From: Deltaproteobacteria bacterium
Lineage (GTDB): Bacteria; Desulfobacterota; Desulfobulbia; Desulfobulbales; Desulfobulbaceae
Direction of reading: 5' to 3'
Assembly (NCBI GenBank): GCA_024280455.1
Contig: JAJRQC010000056.1
Span: 1 to 64,000 of the forward strand
DNA: 64,000 nt
Shown here: positions 8,452 to 15,707 of the stretch, piece by piece
Layout: each line of letters begins with the position of its first letter
How positions within the stretch are numbered: the first letter of the stretch is position 1
Made by a program: the position numbers and the translations under genes
The notes under the pieces: generated by a model
Seen by the model: the letters and a program-made list of their open reading frames with translations, nothing else
Databases searched by the model: none
What the model was told of the DNA's origin: nothing

Positions 8452-9213
8452 TTATGCAAAGATGCGGTCAAAGATGGCAAAAGACTGTTCAAGGACTTTT
8501 GAATTTTCAGGGAGCTGCAGGTAGGACGCTCCGCTGAGTTCCTGGTTGATCAGTTCATCACTCGAAGAGATTATGCCGGCCAGGGGCATGTCCGCAGCCT
8601 CGGCAACGGCCTGGTCGATTTTTTCCTGCAGGGCGGGTGGAACCGGGTCAGGTGCCCGGTTGACAATAAGATGGCGCTCTTTGACGTCAAGCTGCAGCGG
8701 GCCGGTAATGTCGGCAATCCTGCGGGCGGTAAGAATTCCTCGGGCCGATGGATCCGAGATAATGAGCAGATAGTCGATCGTGGTCAGGTTCATCCGGCTC
8801 AAATGCTCCATGCCAGCCTCATTATCGACAATGATATATTTGTAATTTTCCGCAAGTTTATCCATGGTCATGGCCAGGTACTGGTTGGCCGCGCAGTAGC
8901 AGCCCGGGCCGTCGGGCTGGCCCATGACCATCAGGTCAAAGCCGGATTCCTCGATCAGGGACTGGTGGATTTTCATCTCCATAAACTGATCACGGCTCAT
9001 TCCGGAGGGAATCTCGCCTTTAATTTCCTTGCGGATTTCACCAAGTGTGGCGGTAATCTCAAGATCAAGCAGTTCATTGAGATTGGCGTTGGCATCGGCA
9101 TCAACGGCCAGTACCGGGGTCATTTTCCGTTGAATAAGATAGTTGAGGAGCAGGGCGGAGGTTGTTGTTTTTCCGGTGCCGCCCTTTCCGGCCATGGCGA
9201 TTACTTTGGTCAT
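8452..9213 (-). CDS. CooC-type nickel-insertion ATPase
   Basis: A MinD/ParA-like P-loop ATPase. The deviant Walker A (GKGGTGKTT) is followed by a CYC motif at about residues 105-107 inside GPGCYCAANQ. This CxC is the metal-binding motif at the dimer interface of CooC, which loads nickel into carbon monoxide dehydrogenase; AcsF relatives share it. I start at ATG 9213 because GGGAGG lies 9 bases upstream; the ATG at 9222 directly abuts the same GGGAGG. No CO dehydrogenase gene is in the window. It is the first gene of the ftsE-ftsX-envC run, 9 bases from ftsE, an odd partnership. It could serve a remote CODH/acetyl-CoA synthase. Confidence 0.75.
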   Translation of the reverse strand: MTKVIAMAGKGGTGKTTTSALLLNYLIQRKMTPVLAVDADANANLNELLDLEITATLGEIRKEIKGEIPSGMSRDQFMEMKIHQSLIEESGFDLMVMGQPDGPGCYCAANQYLAMTMDKLAENYKYIIVDNEAGMEHLSRMNLTTIDYLLIISDPSARGILTARRIADITGPLQLDVKERHLIVNRAPDPVPPALQEKIDQAVAEAADMPLAGIISSSDELINQELSGASYLQLPENSKVLEQSFAIFDRIFA

Positions 9214-9266
9214 CGTTGCCATCCTCCCAAATTATTTAATTCAGGCTATTAAAAGAAGAAAAATTG

Positions 9267-9342
9267 GTAACTGTTCAGGAACACACCTAAACCATTACGG
9301 CCGGTGGTGTTGTCGAATAAGTGTACTCTCCTGAAGAGTTAC
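9267..9342. mobile_element. Short MITE-like inverted repeat
   Basis: A 76-bp segment bounded by GTAACTGTTCAGGA (9267-9280) and TCCTGAAGAGTTAC (9329-9342), inverted copies with one mismatch, and closely related to the ends of the 5390-5559 element. Flanks GAAAAATT and GAAAAATA may be an imperfect 8-bp duplication with one extra base on the left. It lies in the divergent gap between the cooC-like gene and gph. Bases 9343-9524 show no other feature. Confidence 0.6.
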
Positions 9343-9524
9343 GAAAAATAAAAAAAATATGTAAACCTATTCTATTTACTCTAAAAAATACAGTTTTCCA
9401 AGGGAAACCGTCAGCCTGGAGAAGGGGGGCGACAGGCCTGCAGGTGCATTTCTACTGGACGAGCGACAGGTTGTGCCTTAAAGTCTCCGAGGTCCATCCC
9501 TATTGTCCGTAAAAGAGGAAAAAA

Positions 9525-10175
9525 ATGACCTATAAAGCTGCTCTGTTCGACCTTGATGGAACCCTGCTTGATACCCTGGAAGATCTTGCCGATTCCGCAA
9601 ATCATGCACTTGTTGAAATGCAGCTGCCCGTGCATCCTGTTGATGCCTACAGGTATTTTGTCGGTGACGGGATGATGACCCTGATTGAGCGTATTGTCCC
9701 TGATGACAGACGGGAACCGCAGACCATCATGGCAACTGCCGAGGCCTTCAGACGCCATTATACCAAGAACTGGGATGTGAAAACCAGACCCTATGCCGGT
9801 ATCGGGGAAATGCTGACAGCCCTGGTTGATGCCGGGCTGCAGCTGGCGATCCTTTCCAATAAACCGCAGGACTTTACCGAGCTCTGTGTCGCGCGGCTGC
9901 TTGGAGATTTTTCATTTGCTCCGGTGCTCGGTCAACGTGAGGGCATACCGAAAAAACCGGATCCGGCCGGGGCCTTTGAAGCTGCCGAAATCCTGAATGT
10001 TGCACCGGAGCAGTTTCTGTATCTGGGTGACACTTCCATTGACATGCACACCGCAGGCCGGGCAGGTATGTGTGCGGTTGGTGTTCTGTGGGGATTGCGG
10101 ACCGAGCAGGAACTGCGCGATTCCGGGGCCGATCATTTGCTCCAGGCCCCTGTCGATGTACTTGATTTACTGTAA
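9525..10175 (+). CDS. gph: HAD hydrolase, phosphoglycolate phosphatase-like
   Basis: A HAD-superfamily phosphatase with the four expected motifs: FDLDGTLLDT (nucleophile and acid Asp, near residue 8), SNKP, the Lys-containing KKPDP, and the GDTSIDM metal-binding loop. A helical cap between residues 15 and 80 and the total length (216) match Gph, which hydrolyses 2-phosphoglycolate. Substrate cannot be proven, since close relatives act on pyrophosphate or other sugar phosphates. AGAGGAAAAA precedes the ATG. It reads away from the cooC-ftsEX operon. Confidence 0.8.
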   Translation: MTYKAALFDLDGTLLDTLEDLADSANHALVEMQLPVHPVDAYRYFVGDGMMTLIERIVPDDRREPQTIMATAEAFRRHYTKNWDVKTRPYAGIGEMLTALVDAGLQLAILSNKPQDFTELCVARLLGDFSFAPVLGQREGIPKKPDPAGAFEAAEILNVAPEQFLYLGDTSIDMHTAGRAGMCAVGVLWGLRTEQELRDSGADHLLQAPVDVLDLL

Positions 10176-10260
10176 TAAGCAGACATAACCGCTTCGCCTC
10201 ATTGAATTATGAATTATACAAATTTGAAATTTTAAACCTGATATCTGAACTCGGAATTAT

Positions 10261-11856
10261 ATGAATCTCGTTTTTTTTACCTATGCCGGTCCGCCATTAA
10301 TCGGAGCCTTTATCGGCTACCTGACCAATAAGATCGCCATTCGCATGCTGTTTCGGCCCCTGAAACCATGGCATGTGCTGGGCATTCGTGTACCCATGAC
10401 GCCCGGGGTGATCCCGTCGAAACGGCATGACCTTGCCGTAAATATGGGAATCATGGTCGGCGAACATCTACTGACGGCCCGTGATATCGGAACCGCCCTT
10501 TCCATGGAACCATTCCAGGAACACCTGCATTCCCTTATCGACACCAGGGTCGGCGAAGTTCTGGATAGTGACCTGGGCCCGGTTCTTGACATAGTTCCCA
10601 AAAGATTCCGGGCCTATGCCAAGGTCGGTCTGCGTACCCTGAAATATCAGATGAAAGAGGGGGTTCGCAGCTATCTGCACAGCGAGACCTTTGCCGGAGT
10701 TTTTGAAGATGTTTTGACGCACCAGCTGGAACAGTACGGCGGACAGGAACTCAACGCTCTTGTTTCAACGGAGCAGCGACAACAGGCCTATGGAATCATA
10801 GATGATTTTTTACAAGGGCTTCTGGAGGGGCCGGGCGTTGAAGACTGGCTGACCGGCTATCTCGGCCAAAGGCTCCATGGAGCAGCCCAAAGTGGAAAAA
10901 ACGTCAGCGATCTGCTGCCGGAGCCGTTTATTGACTTTATTCAGACAACTTTAAAAAATCAGACCCCTGAGCTTCTGCATGGCCTTGCCGGTCTACTTGC
11001 CGAACCCCGGGTTCGTGACAAAATCATTGGTGCTGTTCTTGGTGGAATCGAACAATTTTTAAGTACCCTTGGGCCAATGGCTGCCATGGCCAAAGGGTTT
11101 ATCGACATGGACTCTCTGGATGGAAAGATCAGGGAATATCTTGTTGCCCATGAAGATGAACTGGAACAGTGGCTGCAGAGTCCGGAGGTGCAGGAACGGT
11201 TTGTCGCTGTGCTGCAGGAGCAGGTCAATAAATTCATACAGACCCCGGTTGCCGAACTTCTCGACCGGCTTGAAGACGGGCAGCTTGAAGATATCTGCCG
11301 TTCTTTGTCGGTGCAGCTGCTCGGCGCTTTGAGAACCAGGGGGACTGTTGAAACCCTGTCGTTATTGTTTCGTCAAAGCCTTGAGGACATGCTGGAACAG
11401 GGGCATCGATCGATGGCTGATATCGCAGGCCAACTGTTTCCCGGTGAGAACGGGCAGCAGATGCAGACAACAGTGCACAGAGAATTGCTGGCACTGTTTC
11501 GTTCCGAGGGCAGCAGCAGGATGATAGGCCGGATGATCGACTCGATGATCGACTCTCTGGCCCGGCATCCTGTCGGCATCCTGGCCCGCCTGATGCCGGC
11601 GGGTGTGCGGAGCGGCATCACCGATTATATCGTCCTGACCGCAAATAGAATGCTGCTGAAGGAGGTCCCGGGACTGGTTCGGTCGCTTAATATCAGTCAA
11701 TTGGTGACCGACAAGGTGGACTCGCTTGATTTATTGAAACTTGAAGAACTGCTTCTCTCCATCATGGAAGAGCAGTTTAAGTATATTAACCTGTTCGGCG
11801 CCCTGCTCGGATTCTGTATCGGCCTGCTTAACCTTGTGCTTCTTCAGTTTATCTGA
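10261..11856 (+). CDS. DUF445 family membrane protein
   Basis: A 531-residue protein with hydrophobic segments at both ends (about 5-25 and 508-531) enclosing a long amphipathic, mostly helical interior. The N-terminal GAFIGYLTNKIAIRMLFRP and the TPGVIPSKR motif are hallmarks of DUF445 (YheB-like) proteins, here in the long form. Role unknown; a related Bacillus protein is linked to the spore/sheath envelope. The last codons and stop (CAGTTTATCTGA) coincide with the left edge of a dispersed repeat, so the final residues may have been supplied or altered by that repeat. Confidence 0.8.
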   Translation: MNLVFFTYAGPPLIGAFIGYLTNKIAIRMLFRPLKPWHVLGIRVPMTPGVIPSKRHDLAVNMGIMVGEHLLTARDIGTALSMEPFQEHLHSLIDTRVGEVLDSDLGPVLDIVPKRFRAYAKVGLRTLKYQMKEGVRSYLHSETFAGVFEDVLTHQLEQYGGQELNALVSTEQRQQAYGIIDDFLQGLLEGPGVEDWLTGYLGQRLHGAAQSGKNVSDLLPEPFIDFIQTTLKNQTPELLHGLAGLLAEPRVRDKIIGAVLGGIEQFLSTLGPMAAMAKGFIDMDSLDGKIREYLVAHEDELEQWLQSPEVQERFVAVLQEQVNKFIQTPVAELLDRLEDGQLEDICRSLSVQLLGALRTRGTVETLSLLFRQSLEDMLEQGHRSMADIAGQLFPGENGQQMQTTVHRELLALFRSEGSSRMIGRMIDSMIDSLARHPVGILARLMPAGVRSGITDYIVLTANRMLLKEVPGLVRSLNISQLVTDKVDSLDLLKLEELLLSIMEEQFKYINLFGALLGFCIGLLNLVLLQFI

Positions 11857-11879
11857 AAATCGAATTACGCAGTATTTCT

Positions 11880-11986
11880 GTAACTTCTCAATAACCGAGG
11901 TAATGACAAAACGTGTAGGTTGGGTTGAGGAACGAGACTCCAACCTACTTTTTACAACTTTACACCACTATTTATTGAGAAACTAC
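11880..11986. mobile_element. MITE inside a dispersed repeat
   Basis: A 107-bp element with imperfect 14-bp terminal inverted repeats (GTAACTTCTCAATA and TATTGAGAAACTAC, 12 of 14). It is flanked by the 8-bp direct duplication GTATTTCT at 11872-11879 and 11987-11994. The related repeat at 35241-35248 has the same sequence context with a single GTATTTTT and no element, which is an empty site. The interior carries a GTAGGTTGG / CCAACCTAC hairpin. GTAA ends and 8-bp duplications again suggest IS66-type mobilisation. Confidence 0.78.
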
Positions 11987-12031
11987 GTATTTCTAACGCA
12001 AGTTGTTGATTTTCAGTGTTTGTTGTGCCGT

Positions 12032-12380
12032 CCAGCCATGCTGGTTTATCCGAAAATCGCCCACGAAGTGATACCGCATCAGGCTATTTTCATCCTTGGT
12101 TGTGGCTGTGACGTTAAAAATCCTGGTCCAGCCATGCTGGTTTATCCGAAAATCGCCCATGAAGTGATACCGCATCAGGCTATTTTCATCCTTGGTTGTG
12201 ACGTTAAAATCCCGGAGTCTGCGCTTCGCTCCGCTACCTGGTCCAGCCATGCTGGTTTATCCGAAAATCGCCCACGAAGTGATGCCGATCCGGGCTATTT
12301 TCATAGTTTGTTGTGGCTGTGACCTGTACAATCTGGTCCAGCCATGCTGGTTTATCTGAAAATAGCCCACGAAGTGATCA
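12032..12380 (+). repeat. Tandem array of the CCAGCCATGCTGG repeat
   Basis: Four head-to-tail units start at 12032, 12128, 12243 and 12338; spacings are 96, 115 and 95 bp and the last is truncated. Each opens CCAGCCATGCTGGTTTATC and contains an imperfect palindrome, GAAAATCGCC to GGCTATTTTC. Unit 2 carries an extra CGGAGTCTGCGCTTCGCTC module. The whole unit is conserved, so this is not a CRISPR array. Related copies lie at 14636-14779, 35214-35443, 50456-50505 and 57162-57357. The rest of 11857-12660 holds only the MITE and no gene. Confidence 0.85.
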
Positions 12381-12660
12381 ATGGTCGTTTTCCAATACAA
12401 GAGGCCTATCCCTGTCGTCATCTATATAGGTATTTCCTATTTGCATTATCGTGACATGTGCGATATGTGTTGTTTTTGTTTTGATTTTAAATCGAATCCA
12501 TTAGGGGGAAGGATGATTTTCTGATAATTCCATGTTGCACCGGCCTCATCAACAAGAAAACGCCTCGATGGAATTGAAAACGACAGGTACTGGCGGGCAG
12601 CAAAATGCGATACTGAAGAAGTATAAGACAGTATTTTTTTCCAGTAGAACAGGGAGGCCG

Positions 12661-14010
12661 ATGCCTAAGTGCGGAGAGGAGACGTATAGAGAAGTGAGGA
12701 GGAATATTACCCCCGGGGATCAAGGAAAAACCGGTGATGGTCAGGGGCCTATTCCCTATATGCCGCTTCGGGAAAAGCTTAAAAGTCACGTCAAGAATTG
12801 TACCGAATGTGGGCTTTGCGTGAAAGAATGCGCCTTTTTACAAAAATACGGGACACCCGGAAAAATTGCCGCAGGCTTCCGGATAGAGACCATTTCTCTT
12901 GCATTTGAGTGCAGCCTTTGCGGCTTATGCACCGCTGTATGCCCTCCGAAAACAGGTCTGGATCCGGCGGCACTTTTTCTTGAAATGCGCCGGGAAGCGG
13001 TTGCCCGTGGGGGACAGGACTTTTCTGATTACGGCGTTATTTTAAACTATGAGAAACGCGGAACGTCCAGTCGTTATTCCTACTATGCTTTGCCTGAAAA
13101 CTGCAATACCGTATTGTTTCCCGGCTGTACTCTTCCGGGGACCAGACCGGATAAAGTCAAGGCTCTCTTTGCTCATCTACAACAGACAATACCAGATCTC
13201 GGCATAGTCTTAGACTGTTGCAGCAAACCCTCACATGATCTTGGCAGAGAACATCATTTTCATGCCATGTTCAACGAAATGAAAGAATATCTGGAGACAC
13301 ATGGAGTACGAAATATTCTGGTAGCCTGCCCTAACTGTTATCGGGTTTTTAGCCAATATGGTGACCCCCTTAATGTCAAAACCATATATGAACATCTAAC
13401 GGAAACATCTTTGCCTGCAACAGCAAATATTTCTGCCAATGTCACTGTTCATGACCCTTGCGGTACCAGGAATGATGTTCATATTCACGCTGCTATCCGC
13501 CGAATCGCTGCGGAAAAATCGCTAAAAATAATAGAAATGAAACATCATGGCCCCAAAACTCTTTGCTGTGGAGAGGGTGGCTCAGTGGGTTGTGTCAATT
13601 CCGACTTTGCAAAAGGCTGGGGAGTGCATCGAAAAGAAGAAGCCGGTGGGGTCGGAATATTAACCTACTGTGCGGGGTGCGTCAATTTTCTAGAAGGCGT
13701 CAAGCCAACCATGCATGTCCTGGACCTGCTCTTTGATCCTGAAGTAACGCTCGCTGGTCAGGCAAAAACTTCCAAAGCTCCCTGGACATATCTCAATCGT
13801 CTGCGCCTTAAGAATCATTTTAAAAAGAATATCAATGCAACCACTTGCCGTGTAAGAACTTTTACTGGAGAAGACGGGGCGGAAAGAGGAATGTTGCAGC
13901 GAATTGTTCTACTGGTCGCCCTGATTGCCGTGTTGTCTGCCGTTCACCTGAGCGGAGCGACGCAATTCCTTGAACAGGAGAATCAGGGGGCTTTTGTTGA
14001 AGGGTATTGA
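12661..14010 (+). CDS. HdrD-like CCG-domain iron-sulfur protein
   Basis: A predicted electron-transfer protein. Two 4Fe-4S ferredoxin motifs lie near the N-terminus (CTECGLCVKEC and CSLCGLCTAVCP, about residues 47-57 and 84-94). Two CCG domains follow: C156, C186-C187, C223/C226, then C267, C302-C303, C337/C340. CCG domains bind the unusual iron-sulfur cluster of heterodisulfide reductase HdrD/HdrB and occur in GlpC and LdhA-type oxidoreductases. I start at ATG 12661, preceded by AGGGAGG; the frame is open to 12532. The last 40 residues become hydrophobic (MLQRIVLLVALIAVL) and resemble the start of a VTT membrane protein, suggesting a fusion or remnant. No methanogen-type partner is nearby. 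Confidence 0.8.
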   Translation: MPKCGEETYREVRRNITPGDQGKTGDGQGPIPYMPLREKLKSHVKNCTECGLCVKECAFLQKYGTPGKIAAGFRIETISLAFECSLCGLCTAVCPPKTGLDPAALFLEMRREAVARGGQDFSDYGVILNYEKRGTSSRYSYYALPENCNTVLFPGCTLPGTRPDKVKALFAHLQQTIPDLGIVLDCCSKPSHDLGREHHFHAMFNEMKEYLETHGVRNILVACPNCYRVFSQYGDPLNVKTIYEHLTETSLPATANISANVTVHDPCGTRNDVHIHAAIRRIAAEKSLKIIEMKHHGPKTLCCGEGGSVGCVNSDFAKGWGVHRKEEAGGVGILTYCAGCVNFLEGVKPTMHVLDLLFDPEVTLAGQAKTSKAPWTYLNRLRLKNHFKKNINATTCRVRTFTGEDGAERGMLQRIVLLVALIAVLSAVHLSGATQFLEQENQGAFVEGY

Positions 14011-14043
14011 CTACAGTATCAGGTCTGCGCTTAAAAAAAAGGC

Positions 14044-14640
14044 GTGATACTGCTTATTTTGCTGGCTGTGGCGGTGGTGGTAACACTACTTGTGTATAAA
14101 TACTTCTATTATCTTGATGCCTATTATTATACCGGTGGATTTTACTGGCTGTTCAACGTCAATAATCTGCAAACGGCCAACGTCGCAATATTCACTGAAT
14201 TCTTCAGCCCCATGAGTATTACCAGCGAAGCCTTACCGCAGATAATCCTCTCTAACCTTATTCAAAATTATTACCTGCCTTTCACAAAACCGATATTGGT
14301 TGCCGCCGTCACCGGCGCCTTTGGTCCGGGTCTTGGTTCCCTGTTCAGTTTCCTCGGGTTTTTCGTGGTCGGCTTGCTCTCTTACGGGCTGGGTTCATTC
14401 TTCTTCGGTGATATCCTGCCGTATATAAAACAGGGCGGACTTGAGCATTATCGAAAGATTATTATCCGTCCGGCAGCGATCATCTTTCCATTATTATTTG
14501 CCCTCCCTTTGATTCCTGTTTCCGTAGTCGCCATCGGCGGCGCGGCACTGAAAATTTCTTTCCGGGAAACAATTCTATTTATGTTGCCGGGGCTTACATT
14601 ACGGCTTTTTTGGCTTATGACATCTCAGCCGTTTCAATAA
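14044..14640 (+). CDS. VTT/TVP38-like membrane protein
   Basis: About 198 residues, starting at GTG, with four or more hydrophobic segments: 1-22, 78-95, 97-120 and 150-190. The GAFGPGLGSLFSFLG segment and the later PLIPVSVVAIGGAALKISF segment look like a VTT (SNARE-associated/DedA-like) domain, though divergent. It begins 33 bases after the iron-sulfur gene, next to an A8 run, with no convincing ribosome-binding site. The end of the upstream gene resembles a VTT N-terminus. Either a frameshift separated the two parts or this gene is translated by reinitiation. Its stop codon overlaps an inverted dispersed repeat. Confidence 0.5.
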   Translation: MILLILLAVAVVVTLLVYKYFYYLDAYYYTGGFYWLFNVNNLQTANVAIFTEFFSPMSITSEALPQIILSNLIQNYYLPFTKPILVAAVTGAFGPGLGSLFSFLGFFVVGLLSYGLGSFFFGDILPYIKQGGLEHYRKIIIRPAAIIFPLLFALPLIPVSVVAIGGAALKISFRETILFMLPGLTLRLFWLMTSQPFQ

Positions 14641-14779
14641 ACCAGCATGGCTGGACCAGGTAGCGGAGCGAAGCGCAGACTCCGGGATTTTAACGTCACA
14701 GCCACAACAGATAGCGTAGACTTCGAAGGATGAAAATAGCCTGATGCGGTATCACTTCGTGGGTTATTTTCGGATAAAA
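14636..14779 (-). repeat. Inverted copy of the CCAGCCATGCTGG repeat
   Basis: Read on the minus strand this is one unit of the 12032 array, with both optional modules present (CGGAGTCTGCGCTTCG and CGAAGTCTACGC). It therefore faces the left array across the iron-sulfur/VTT cassette. It overlaps the VTT stop codon and ends about 28 bases before the next gene. Confidence 0.85.
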
Positions 14780-14806
14780 ACTGATACAATCAAAAAGGAG
14801 AACAAT

Positions 14807-15592
14807 ATGGCACCCATGAAACAACAGCAACAGACTCGTCTGACCAGGGTAATTGTGGGACTTGCGGTTACCGGACTTTTGACTGGTGCCGTCATAGGGT
14901 TTGACCCAATATTCGCCCAGCAGGTAACGGCGGGGACGGTTGAACAGGTACTGGTACGAACCGTCAATGGCGATAGACACAAAATGATAGTGGATTCTGG
15001 TGCAAAAGAGGTGCGAATTACAGCCACGGTGACTAAGGATTGCTCAAAACCAGGTGTGTGCGATTTTGGTAGACGGTTTCAGGCTTTTTTCGGAATGAAA
15101 GGCGGTAAGATGGAAAAATATTTTGTGTTTACTACAGATGTTCCACGCTCCGAGATCAATAAAGCCCTGCTGGAGCTTGGTGTTGCCTCACGCAACCAGA
15201 TTCCAATGGAGGAAGTAGAAAAACGACGGGGGTTGAGTCGTTACACCAAGAAAGATGATTATCTGCAGGGAGATCCGATCATCGTAACGGTAACCTACAA
15301 AAAAGACGGTAAAAAGGTACGGGTAGCTCTTGAGGATCTTATTGAAGAACGAATAAATGTAGATGGCCAGGAGGTCTTTAAACCCTATACTCCGCATTTT
15401 GTTTACCATGGCACCGGAGAGGCAATTCATTTTCCTTCCGGCTGCATTGTCTGTCCATCAGACTGTAATGGTGGCATTATCACCGACAATAGTGTGCCTT
15501 TAAAACATACGGTAAATTATTACAGGGTGAACTGGAGTAAAATGCCCCCGGTAGGTACAGAAGTTGAAATGGTATTGAAGTCGATTTTGTAG
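14807..15592 (+). CDS. Exported Cys-containing YdjY-like protein
   Basis: A 261-residue protein. The start ATG at 14807 has AAGGAG 6 bases upstream; the longer frame begins inside the repeat and is rejected. Residues 12-38 form a signal peptide or anchor. The segments FVFTTDVPRSEINKALLELG, DPIIVTVTYKKDGKK and ALEDLI are laid out like YdjY-domain proteins, a family of unknown function. Five cysteines are unusual: C79, C85 and the cluster C213, C216, C220 (CIVCPSDC). I infer a periplasmic redox or metal role, possibly partnered with the upstream iron-sulfur and VTT proteins, but only their proximity and shared direction support this. Confidence 0.5.
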   Translation: MAPMKQQQQTRLTRVIVGLAVTGLLTGAVIGFDPIFAQQVTAGTVEQVLVRTVNGDRHKMIVDSGAKEVRITATVTKDCSKPGVCDFGRRFQAFFGMKGGKMEKYFVFTTDVPRSEINKALLELGVASRNQIPMEEVEKRRGLSRYTKKDDYLQGDPIIVTVTYKKDGKKVRVALEDLIEERINVDGQEVFKPYTPHFVYHGTGEAIHFPSGCIVCPSDCNGGIITDNSVPLKHTVNYYRVNWSKMPPVGTEVEMVLKSIL

Positions 15593-15707
15593 TTTGGTGT
15601 TCACGGGAAATAATGGGCATGGTTTGTTTTCAATTCCACTTGCCGATACGATGCCATAGGCCGAAAAAGTGCAACACGAAAAACAGTTTCACTACTCTGT
15701 GCCCCTC

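Noticed and set aside
11741-12322. 193-codon plus-strand frame across the repeats
   Set aside because: It overlaps the DUF445 gene out of frame and then translates the tandem repeat; the repeated peptide is a product of repeated DNA.
12032-12380. CRISPR-like array
   Set aside because: Whole 95-115 bp units are conserved, with no constant repeat plus variable spacer pattern and no cas genes.
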